From assembly GCA_018292915.2 (NCBI GenBank), contig JACVVK020000293.1:475001-539000 (forward strand): a DNA stretch of 64,000 nt, given 5' to 3'. Source of the stretch: Batillaria attramentaria (taxonomy: Eukaryota > Mollusca > Gastropoda > Batillariidae). Under the pieces are notes generated by a model. That model worked only from the letters and a program-made list of their open reading frames with translations. It did not search any database and had not been told where the DNA came from. Every line of letters starts with the position of its first letter. Positions within the stretch are counted from its first letter, which is position 1. Made by a program: the position numbers and the translations under genes. This document shows positions 49,901-62,513 of the stretch, piece by piece.

Positions 49901-52900
49901 ACTCTGTAAATTTTTTTCACACATCGGAAAACTTTTTATTGGGAGCTTAGACCTTTAACGCCAGTGACGCTTAGTGGCTTTAGAGATCGACTACTAGCTC
50001 AATTTGTTTTGTAGAAATTTCATGCGCGTTTGGTTTAAACAGCTTCAAGTTATTTTATTGCGTACTGTGAAGATACAGTTTTGAGCATTGACAAGATAAA
50101 CTTACAGTATGCTCAGTAAACGTTCATGCGCATTTGTTATGGGGAGAAAGTTTCCATCGTCTTTGTTTGCGCTCTGATAGATTGATTAGGCGGGCAGGAA
50201 GATTCAGAATCGTTTTGCGGACGTTGCAGACATTTTATAGAGCTTAGTGTCTTAAGACATCCACGTCTTGCTCAGTTCCATTTACAGAAATTCATGCTCA
50301 TTTGTCAGGGGATAAAGTTTCAGTTGTCTTTGCTTGACTGAGTAGTGACTGTGACTAGAGGGCAAATTCTGCTTAGTCCCTGATACAGGGAAGTGTTGCT
50401 GGAAGGTTCATGGGTTTTTTTGTTTGTTTGTTTGTTTGGGGGGGGGGGGGGGTGCAGACTGTTTGTTCAGTTTTATTCAGTGGTTGAAATTCATGCTTAT
50501 TCATCACAAGAAGAAAGTTGGACGTGTCGTCGTTTGAGTACAGCAAGGATTGATTAGAGGGCACAATCTGCTTACGTCCTAATTTGGGGAAGTGTGGCAG
50601 GAAGGTTCACGGTGTTTTAACAGACTATTAGTTACAGTTTGATTTATGCAAAGTCATACACGTTCGTCGTGGGGGTAAGGTGTAAATTGTCTGTTTTTTT
50701 TTTTTTTTTTTTTTTTTAACCAGGGGGCAAATATTGGTGGTGGTGGGGGGGGGGGGGAGTATGGTAGAAAGAATTGTGCAGAAAAGGAACATTTTGAAAT
50801 ATTGTTTATGATCTAAATTTCAGATTTGCCGTCCATGTCTACGACCAAACTTATGATTTTGCTTTTGCAACCCCAGGCATGATTGATATAAATGCCCTCA
50901 CTGATGAATAAATGAAGCTACCTCCAAATGGTAAAAAGAGTCAGGCGCTGAGGCCAAATACTCAAGATGCGATTTCTTTGAAAAACAAAAATGAAATGAG
51001 TGAAGTTACGGTATTGTTCTTTTCTTCAGGTGAACGAGTTGAATCTAAAAAAAAATCAAATGAGTGAAGTTACGGTTGTGTTCTTTTCTTCAGGTGAACG
51101 AGTTGAATCGCGTGAACATGCATGTGATGCTCATGCCGGATGACTTCAAGTCCTACAGCAAAATCCGGGTGGACAACCACATGTTCAACAAGTGAGTGAA
51201 GCGAATCGCCGGCGGCACACCTGTTGCGTCAGCTATTTCTCTCTTTTACCTCTACAGCAAGCTGTGCATCTCCCACTTACTAACTCCTACGTTGAGGGAT
51301 GGGGGGAGATTGGTCGGTCGGTCGGTCGGCAGAATGACATCAGATAATATCTTGATATCACACCGCTTCGCTGTTGTGATCTGAAAGTCTGTTGGTGACA
51401 TTAGTGTTTAGTACAGGTAATAACGCGTGCTGTGGCAGATGGCTTGTTAACACTGCTGTGTTTTTGCAGGGACTTTCATAGTTATGTCTTTTCTTTTTTT
51501 TTAAATTGTGTAGCTTTGTTTTTGAAAATATTCAGTCCAAAAAGCTGATGGGCCACATAGAAAGGGGGAGGGAAGGAGTGTCCCAGGTTTTGAGAAGTAT
51601 TTGTGAATATATAAAAGTCCTGTGCTATACCCCCACTCCCTCCCTCCCCACTCCCCCACCCCCACTCTGCCTCCCCACCTTCACCCCTGAAAAAAGTAAA
51701 TAAAGAAGAAAGAATGGTAGAGGAAATTCTTAATCAGTTATTGTTTTGATGGATCTGGTTTTCAGAAGTTAAATGTGTTTGCTCTTCTTATGGTGTGTGG
51801 CACAAATTCATGGATAGTGTTTTTTTTTCTCTCTCTCTTTCAGAGACAGCATGCCAAGTCATTTTAAAGTGAAAGAATACTGCCCTCTTGTGTTCAAAAA
51901 CCTTCGGGACAGATTTGGTATAGATGACTCTCAGTATATGGTGAGTTTTTTTTCCTTGATTGTACAGATATTATAGTCAGGAAGTTGAACCTAACGTTAT
52001 GGTCTTTGATTAAATGTGAAATTAGATGTTACTGATATACATACTTTTCAGGTGAATTAAATGGGCTAATGCTACCATTTTTATGCTCACAGATTGTTCT
52101 GAGCTGTTTTTGTGCTACATGTATCTTTACTTGGACACCTGGACAGTAGCAGTGTCTGTAATGCTGGCGCTGAGACAAGAAAAGCTTGCTTTATGATACG
52201 GCAGCCACACTGAGCGCTCAGTCGTAGAATTTGAATGTTCAACCGCTCGCGCAAAGTGTAAACAACCTTGTGTCACATTACGAGGTGTACTGATCATCAA
52301 GATGGAGTGTTCTGAGCATGCAGGCACACTCATGTGTGAAATTGTTCCAAAACATAACTCCCTAAGCTGGCTTCGCAAAGATGGAAATAGCCCATCTAAA
52401 GAAACAGTGTTACGATAGCATCAGCTTTAATACCAATACATAATACCTTTTTCAAGTTAATGAAATTTTCTTAGGTATAACTCAGTCTTTGGTTGATTCA
52501 TCACATTCACTAGTACTGTTAATTACATATACACTGTATTCATTAAATTAAAATTATTTGAGGTGATGTGGTGATACAACTTTCAGTTAATTTAGTGGAT
52601 TCAGTCTTCTTTATGACCCAGAGACTGTTAAACAGAATGATCTGTACTTCCCGTCACTGAGAAGCAAAGGTTCTTTCAGTCCTCATCCTACATTCTGTTT
52701 GCCAGGCATCGTTGTCAAAACAGATCATGTCGGTCGACTCACCGGGGAAGAGTGGGGCTCGCTTATTTCTGTCTCGCGATAAGCGATTCTTCATCAAGAC
52801 GCTTGTGTCCGAGGAGGTTGAAATGATGCATCATGTTCTCAAACAGTATCACCAGGTGAGGGTCTGCATCTTGACATCAAAGAATAGAAGTTCGCGTTCT

Positions 52901-54450
52901 CTTTCAGGTGGGCATTGGTTGTCTAGACTAGGGAACAATTTATCTGGTAAAGGAAAGTGGTGGCTGACATAGCAGAAGTGCTCACAGGGTTATCTCTCTG
53001 CCCCCCTCCTCCTTCCCCCTCAGCCACCACCACCATCACCACCACCAGATTTTAACTTCCTTGCATTTCCTATTTTTGTACTGTACTGCTGATGGGGTCA
53101 CTGTCTGCTGAAAACTTATCTGAATTCATTTGCTAATGAGGCTTTATAATACTTGTACATGCAACTTGCAGTATTTTGTGACAGCTGTAAAATCAGGTAC
53201 ATGATAAATTATGATTATGTGGTGCAAAAGTGCACACACCTGTGTTGATGAAGGTGGGCACTGACTGTCTTAAGGAGGGGGGGGGGGGGGGCACTTAGAA
53301 GAGTATGTATTAATTATTTTAACCTTGACCCTGATTTTGCGTAGACCATTGACCTTGGTGTATTTATTGTTGTTACAGCAAATCCGATGATTACTTCACC
53401 GTCTCTGATGTTTATTACCGATTAACATAAAGAAATTTGCAGTGTGTTTTGTGTCCCTCTGCACGTGAAGTATCAGGGCCTGCATGTATAAGTCGAGGTC
53501 AGGGATTTTAGCCCAGGGTTAGAGTCTAACCTCGAACTAAACTAGCCCTAGGGTTAAATTTTCTGGGTTTTTTTGTTTTTTGTTTTTTTGTTTTAACCAG
53601 GAAACGGGTCCATTCCACCATGGTGCCTAAGCTATTAGAGAAGGATTTTTTTAACCTTTCTTTGCGTCCTTTTTTTAATTTAATTTTATTTTTGGGTTTC
53701 TTTTGTCCTAGTCTGGGTTAGGCCTGTAGCCGTTGGTTAAATTAACCTCGAGTTTTACATGCGGGCCCAGTAGTATGATATCAAGGTGCTTGTTGCCCGT
53801 GTTGCAGTACATCGTGGAGTGCCACGCCCAGACGTTACTGCCACAGTACCTAGGCATGTACCGGCTCACTGTCAACGATGTGGAGACTTACATGGTGGTC
53901 ATGCGAAACGTCTTCAGCCCACGTCTCACAATTCACAAAAAATACGATCTCAAGGTAAGTACTGCCACCACAGTAAAGTGGGGTACTCAAGATCCCGTAA
54001 TCTTACCCCGCAAAAGTGTATGCACTTTGTTGTGTCACAAAGGGGGTGTGTTCCATTGTTCGAGTCAGAGTTCGTCAGTGGAATTGAATAAATGTTGATC
54101 CGTTAAATCAGCTACTGACCTACATCAGATGTTAATGATACGTTCTCACAGTGCAAACGTCACTGGAGCTGAGTTTACTGAAAGAGTGTACACCTCTCAT
54201 GGTACATGTACGAGGTGATTCTCACGATTTGACCAAGGTATTGTGTCAAACTCGAAACTTGCAGCTAATATTGACCTGCACATTGTCTTTTCGTCAAAGG
54301 CAAGGCATTTGGGACGCTAGTTCTTTCAAGCTGTAACCCCCACCCACCCCCCTCATCCCCCACCCCACCCCACCCCACCCCACGACCACCACCTAGAAGT
54401 GTGCATAGAATAGGTCGAGATGCAAGTACTCCAGTAAATTGCTTATGAGG

Positions 54451-54531
<81 letters not shown>

Positions 54532-55118
54532 TGGTTTAGGTCAAACAGATAAGGTATATCAGTGAAGATGATGATGATGATGTCTTTAGCCTTGAGATGA
54601 TCTCATTTCTGTAGGTACACTGTATCACTGTAGAGTACACTCTAAGTCTGATTGAGGCATGAAAAGGTTAAGGTACATGTAGATACACGTACGCCAAACA
54701 GAGCTGCATGTACTGTATTCTCAAAAGGCCTAATGATGTGGAGACATTGATTATTATGATTCCGTCTAGCACGCGTGGGCGAAATATGCATAAGACCTCC
54801 CGCTTGGAGTAAATGTCAGGCACAAAAGTTTATCTGCACGCTTCTGGGAGGAAGCGAAAATGCCGGCCTAATCATCACCTGTGTGACGGATGCTGCAGGG
54901 CATTCCCCCTGCGCATCACACCTGCGGAACATGCACTGTAGTTGCTGTTGCTGCTGGCAATTCTGGGCTGAACATCACTATGAAAAAAAAAAAAAAGTAA
55001 TACAGGGCAGGCTCTGTGAACGCTTCAGTGTCAGGACAGTTAGGATGTTTTGTGGCTGCATGTGTCATCAAAACAAGCAGCATGTTCTGTGGGTTTGAGA
55101 AATACTTGAAAGGTTTAT

Positions 55119-55211
<93 letters not shown>

Positions 55212-55218
55212 TGAGGTC

Positions 55219-55249
<31 letters not shown>

Positions 55250-55336
55250 CATGCGTGCGTGTGTGTGTGTGAGAGAGATATATATATATACGTGTGTGTG
55301 TGTGTGAGACTCAGAGAGAGAGAGAGAAATATTAGG

Positions 55337-55380
<44 letters not shown>

Positions 55381-56661
55381 ACATGTTTTAGGCCAAACAG
55401 ATACTGTATATCGGTGAAGATGCTCTTGTCTCGCTAAGTATCACTGAAGAGTTCACTGTAAGTCTGACTGCTGAGGCTGACCCCGCACTGCCTGCTGTTG
55501 GCTTTGTTACGCCATCCTTGTTTTTGTAGGAAGGAGGAAAACAGTGAGCAGGGCAAAAAATCAATATCCATCCTGGGTAGCCTGGCCCATGTTTGTTTAG
55601 CTGCCAGGACCTGTAGCACTGGGTCTGCACACAGTCAGACATGTCGCTGGCACCAGCCAAGAACAGCAGGAGGAGTGACCCTCTTCAGACACGTGGGCCA
55701 CTTGCACAGGTGGTCCCATTAGGCAGGGTCAATTTTTTTATTTTTTTTTTGGGGGGGGCAAGAAAAAGGGGGTCTTTAGCCTTGAGATTAGTGGCCTCTT
55801 TACAGAGGGGAGTGCCCAGTAGGGGTGGGTGTCTGGGGCAGGTTTGCCTGTAGCAGACTGTGCGCACCTGTTGATGGAGCTGCTTTAGCAGCGTGGTTTA
55901 CATGTACAGGCTGAAGGACGTGAGCTTGCCAAGCACCCTGGCACCTGTTAGAAGTGGTCAGGACGAGATACATGTACCTGGCGGGCTGGCCCGTCCCAAC
56001 AGTGAAAGCCCGTAGCACCTGAGTACTAACATGAATGATACAAAAGAACAAAGAAGGGGTAGAGTGACGTCACATTTTGCACACAAGCAGATTTGACTTT
56101 TGAAAATCTGGAAGCTGAAAAAAAAGGAAAATTTGGACCACTTATAAGACACATTTCACAGTCAAACACATCAACGTTTCAGGATTGTGCCTTCGTCTGG
56201 ACAAACAAAACCATTTGTGACAAGTGGCTTGTAAGATAACTGGTCAATATTTTTCCTTTTTTTTTTTTGCTTCTAGTTGTTTATGCTTCCACTTGCAGTC
56301 AGTTTCACTTCCTTTATTTGTTTCTTTTTTTTTTCTTTTTTTGAAATCTGACATTTTGTGTGTAACTGTGACAAGTTTATTTTCTGAGAATATCAGCTGC
56401 CTTACTAAGTGATGAAGTCACGGTCACATGCCAGCTGTTTGCTGATCGATGGGTTCACAGATGAATGCCAGAGTATTTGGCAGTTGGTGTTATTCCATTT
56501 GCAATTCATTGCAAAAACAAGTGACATTCATAGCTTTGGAATAGTGAGCGTTATTTGGAGACAGAATCCACACACACACACACACTGACTCACTCACTCA
56601 CTCACTCACTCACTCACTCACTCACTCACTCACTCACTCACTCACTCACTCACTCACTCAC

Positions 56662-56707
<46 letters not shown>

Positions 56708-58261
56708 TCATTGTAGCTAGTCTTTTTTATTGTTGTAGTAATCATTGCTTGGTTAAATCACTTCCGTTGGAAAATAAAGTTTGCTCGTTCGTTCGCTCGC
56801 TCGCTCTCTCTCTTTCTTGCAATCCCTCAACCTTCATCGTTCATCGTGGGTGTGCAGTTGCACCCACGCTTCCACTTAAATGCGCATAACGCCGTCAGTT
56901 TTCATGATAAATCCTGAAACTTCATATCAATAATGGTTTAGGGGAAAGTCTTGCCAAAATTGATGCGTATCGTGAAAACAAACAAATAAAAGCACGGGTT
57001 ATCACAAAAAGCATACCTCCCTGTGAATAAAAGCAATTCTGAAAATGCATATAAGTGAGTGGGGGGAGGGGGGCTTTCTACCTCGGACGGCATCTGATAT
57101 GACCGGGATGCGTATTAGGGGTCTTAGCTGAGAAGAAACCTTTCCCATCCCCTCTTGCACTCGAGGCTAGTCCTACATACACTGTCCCTCATCAGAAGGG
57201 CACCGCCATGTCAGCTTGTCTGAACCTAATTGAGGCTGTGACAGGTCTTTTCCCAGTGTGAGATCCCTTCATTGATTGTTGCCTCCCTGTTGACGATTGT
57301 GTGTAGAAGCTTGAGACATGGTTGAGACTTTGTCGTCTCGCAGAGGAACAGCGGGAAGGATAAGGATTTACGGTAAGGATGCGAAGAGGAGTTCGTCATG
57401 TTAAGACAAGTGTCAGTGTTAGCTGTAGGAAATTAACACAGTACCCCGGTCCCCCTGTAGTGTAGTGGTAGTGGAGCGGGGGACCCGGGTTCGAGTCCCA
57501 GCCAAAGCAAGTGGGATTTTTACTAGCTGGGTCGGTTTTTATCCAGAGTGGATGTGCTATGGGCCCATGCAGCCGAGACTCGCCTACTTCACGGGTGCAA
57601 CTTGGGAGGTGCTTCCCTTGTTGTGACACATGATGTAGATGATCACACGGCCTACACCGCAGCACCTGCACCGTAGTTCACGGGCCTGATTAACTCCGGG
57701 ATGTTCATGACAGGAAGCGTGTGGAATGTGGCCCTGTCACGCAGTCCCCAATCACATAGACCTCCATAGCATTACATGTACCACCTATCCTCATCCTATC
57801 ATCATGCATGACAAAAATTGCCCCATCTTCTGAGCCCTCCGTGGATTCCATCCATGACGTTAGAGAAATGTCGCTGGAGCTGGCGAAGAGTTGGGGGCAG
57901 CAAAAAAAAACCAACCAACCAATTAACTGAGTAGTTTACAGGAGAAAAAGTTGAGATGTGTGTTGGTTCAGTTCGCAGAGCATTGAGCCAGGAAATCGGG
58001 ATAAAGGCCGGGCCTATAATTAATGCTTTTTATTAGCAGTGGTGGAAGTAGTTAGTATGTTTAGTATGGTGGGATTTATTTCCTACACCCAGCCTTCTTG
58101 GCAGTGTATGTGATATTGCCATGCTGCTGTTGGAAAAGAACAGAAAACAGAAGTTTGTAAAAGTTTAATCGTTAGGGAGAGGCGATGTAATGTCTGCCAT
58201 GACTGAGAGGCTGATACCTTATTGGTCAACAGAGTGTGTGCGTGTGTGCGTGTGCATGAGC

Positions 58262-58300
<39 letters not shown>

Positions 58301-60564
58301 ATTCTATACCCTTGTATTTGTAGAAGGACCGCTTTCGCAATAAAAATTTCCCTCTTAAACTCGGCATTGACACTTTGATGTGAGGGGGAGAGTCCAGGCA
58401 GACTAAATCACAAGGACTCTTGTCCTGTTTTGTGGACATTTACATGTGAATCTCAGACAGTGCGTCCGTTTTTTGGGTTTTTTTTTTTCCTAGCGTGAGT
58501 GTGCTCTCTGACATTTTGCATGTGCACTGAGCGGTTTACACACGATCCCCCCTACAGCCAAGACAGTGTAAAGCATAAGTTGATCCTTACTGCTGGGGCT
58601 CCAGGCAGGCCTGTTGTGTGCACCAGGTTAACTCAACTCGGGGAAGAGGTGATATTTGAGTTAGTTACTTACCAGGGACCCAGTTAACTCAGTTTGGGGA
58701 AGAGATGGTTTTCTTTAGCTAGTTGCCAGAGAGACTATACATATATACTGCTTCATAACATAGTCTCTCTGTAGTCACTTACCTGGCACCCGGTTAACTC
58801 AGCTTTGGGGTGAGTTGTTAGGCACTTACCAGGTTACATTATCCCAACCAGGTGGCAAAAAATTGGGGTTTCTGTGGCATCGTTCTGGGACTTCAAGCGG
58901 AACCCCAAGACTCATCTTTACTCTCAGTTCTAATTCTCTCTCTCTCCACTCCAAAGGCGCCGTGAGCATGCTTACTGCATGGAAGTTTTCTTGTAGCGAT
59001 ATAGATACAAATGGCCAATCATCATCATCATCATCATCATCTTCTTGTAGCGATATAGATACAAATGGCCAATCATCATCATCATTATCATCATCATCAT
59101 CATTTCTTCGCATGCATGCAGCGTCCAAAGTTTGCATTTCACTTTTTTCGTGCCTCATTCTGGGATACGTTTCTTTCTGTTATTAGGCCAGTCTGCTGTA
59201 AATTGTGGTCGCTGAGGCTCGTGTGTTGAACTGTTCGTTTGTATGGCGGTGTGTGTAATGCTGCTTGTTGTACAGTGTAACGGGATAGGATCACTCAGTG
59301 TATAATTACGTCCCTTCACTCACCTCTGGTTTTCTCACGTTGCAGGGCTCCACGGTGGACAGGCAAGCCAGTGAAAAAGAAAGGGTGAGTGAAGCATTTA
59401 CCGATAGATCAGCAAGTATTACCTAAACACCTGCAACCCAACCCCACCCCCCACCCCACCCCCCCTTCCCCAACTCCTCCCCCTTATTTCACCAACAGGT
59501 TGTGAGTGATCAGGTACATTCATTGTTTAAGTAAGCTCGCCTGTTTCAAAATTTCAAAGAAGACAGCTTTTGTTTCCGAACAGGTGCACTTGAGAGGGCG
59601 CTTGTGCGCGCGAAATAGTATATTTTAATGATGGAATGCTCAGAGTGCAATACTGGCGGCCGGTGGCGTTGCGAATGAAACTTCGGACGGAAGCTCATGT
59701 TCTCAGTGAGTGATCGCACCACTTTTCGCACAGGCCTGGCGTTTCACTCCGAATCTGCCAAAACAGTTCCGAAGGATTTGTGAGCAAAGAATCGTACCAC
59801 CACCACAAGTGGTACAGCTCCATCGAGCCGGAGTGAGGTGGAAAATTGTACACCCGTCTGGCAGAAGACTGCTGAGAAATCCTGTAATGAAACGGATAAG
59901 ACCCAGCTTTTCAAGGCAGGCGGCGGCGGGGCTCATTGATTAGCAGCATTAATGATGCAACACAGTCAGCCGTGCACTCCAGGCTTCCTTGGCAGCTTTT
60001 TAAAGCGTGATGCTGCCTCTTGTTTGTTCTGTCCTCGCCAGCAGAGCTTGCATTATTCATGGCTGGTTTAGAAGTGTTAGATTCTTGAGGTACAGTGTGT
60101 ACTTTTCACGGGTGTTTCCCTTGTCAGCTTTTGCAGTGCTCGGGTCGCGAGTTCGAATCCTGGCTGGGGCCAAATATTTGTGCTGGCTTTTTCATCGTTG
60201 CCCTGTCTTTGATATCACCCGTATGTGGTGGAAAAGGACGTTAAACCCCCAAACACTCACCCACCTCCCCTAACAGTTTAGAAGTGTTACCAGTAGGATC
60301 TCAAACACGGAGTGCACATTTAAAAAAACAACAACAGAAACTTATCAGTATTCAGATCAGAAGTGTTAGGCTTTATACACACACTACAGAGTGTAGTTTT
60401 TATGTTGTTTATCCTTTTGTTATTTTTCTCTCAGGCTGTTTGGTTTAAAAATGATGCTGCGTTGGAATGTTTGAAATTTTGGCAGCGTGACAGTAACAGC
60501 GGTTCCCCAAAATAATCTTGTTTGTGTGCATGCGCAGGGGATAAAGTGTTGTTTCCAAAATAAA

Positions 60565-60642
<78 letters not shown>

Positions 60643-62480
60643 CGAGTGTGAGAGTAAAAGACGTGTTTCCTAGTATTTGTTGTGCTTGCTCTAATCGATT
60701 TATCAACGATGTGTTTCTGATTCAGATGAAGGAGTTGCCAACATTCAAAGACAACGACTTTGTCAATGATGGGGCAGTCATCAATGTTGGGTCAGAGGAG
60801 AAAGAGAAAGTTATGCAGATACTACAGAAAGATGTGGAGGTAACTGCAAGACTAGACATATTAAACGTTTCATCAGATTTCATTTTTCTTCCTCTGTATG
60901 GTCGGTTTAATCCCACTATAATTACGGGGAGCCGGGATAGCCAAATGGTAGAGCGTTGGATTCCCAATGCTCGGGTCGTGAGTTCGAATCCTGGCCGGGG
61001 CCAAATATTTGTGCTGGCCTTTTTCTTGTTGCCCCGTCTTTGATATCACCCGCATGTGTGGTTGAAAGGACGTTAAACTCCCAAACAACCCAACCCACTA
61101 ATATTACCAGTGACTGTCAGTTTGTATCACAAGTTGCCCTCAGTCACTCAGTTCCACTCTGATGGTGCAGCAAATTGCTGCCGAATATTGAAATAGTGTT
61201 GTTTCCTTGGCCATACTGTCATTCAGTTTCCTGATTCAGTTTCAGTGTCATGTCAGGGAAACAATGAAATCAGCATTGCTCCACCCTTACCCCCACCCCC
61301 ACCCCACCCCACCCACCCACCCACCTCCCTCACACCCAGTTACATGCCAGGACATCCTTGGGAACTATAATAGGACAAATGTCCTAGATGAGCAAAAAAG
61401 TGTAGGACATTCTTCCTTAATATTGTCGACTGTGGCACAGAAGTGATAGGACGTATGTCCGCCTGGGTAAGAAAGGAAACGGACATTGCGAAAACAAATT
61501 GGTTTGCGACGGATGTGGAGCGTGGATGTGAAGCCCTGGTAGTACGCCCAAATCTGGTTCCATGTGCATGTATATGCAGTAAAACCATTTATTTGTTGAT
61601 ATGAATTAAGGTTTTGCTGATGCTCTTTTTTTTTTTTCTTTTTTTTTTGACCAAGAACAAAAATGTAGGTGTTATATGAATAAGGAAGTAGACACGCAAA
61701 CCCTTTTCTATTCATGCCTTCGTTATGTACATCATTGGTGTTCTGCTGTGTAATGGCAAATGATAGAAAGTCTATGACGTCATTTTAGGGGGGGAAAGGG
61801 TGATTTCAAGATGAAAGACATCAACATAATGGCCTTTTTCCTCAAACGATGTTGGTGGAGAGTGTTTTGCCGTTGCACTGCTGTGTTGTGGAATTTTGGT
61901 GTCACTCCATTTTGCGAATAGCATAGAAGTGCACATTACATGTCATCCTGCGCAGTTCTCTACACGCAGTTACATCAGTATTGTATAGTTTACTGTTTCA
62001 TTATATTCATTTATTAATGCTTGCTTCCCCCACATGCCACACAGGGTTAAAATGAGTAGATAACCATTGAATCTCGCTTTGTCTCGGCAGTTCTTGTCAG
62101 GACTGCACCTCATGGACTACAGCCTGATTGTCGGGATCCACGACTGCTCAGTGGAGGACAAGCAACATCGTAACAACTTCCCCGTGCCAGCCGACGAGGA
62201 GGAGGAGGAAGAAGAGTCGTACCTGGAGGAGGGGGGCGAGGAGGGGGTGGAAGAGGAGGAGAATGGGGTAGAGGACGAGGGAGGGTTGGGCGATGTTCCC
62301 ACCCCGCCTGACTCCCCACAGCCCATCACACCCATGCCTGTCTTCAGCGGGGAGCTGGACCCAGAACTTGAGCGGTTTGGTGTGCGGTCTTTGGAGGGTG
62401 AGTGCGGATCCTTGCTTTTGAAGCATGGTGTCGTTATTTTTGGCTCCCTTGTGTAACAATGGGAGTCTATGTATTAACCC

Positions 62481-62513
<33 letters not shown>

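Noticed and set aside
59703..59943. 77-codon frames open on both strands at the same place
   Set aside because: Neither product is recognisable, splice borders are not evident, and the region is internal to a PIP4K2 intron.
60955..61000. tRNA gene suggested by A- and B-box-like sequence (also near 850-1034, 23400-23470 and 57441-57515)
   Set aside because: No complete cloverleaf is apparent and each is followed by a shared SINE body and tail.
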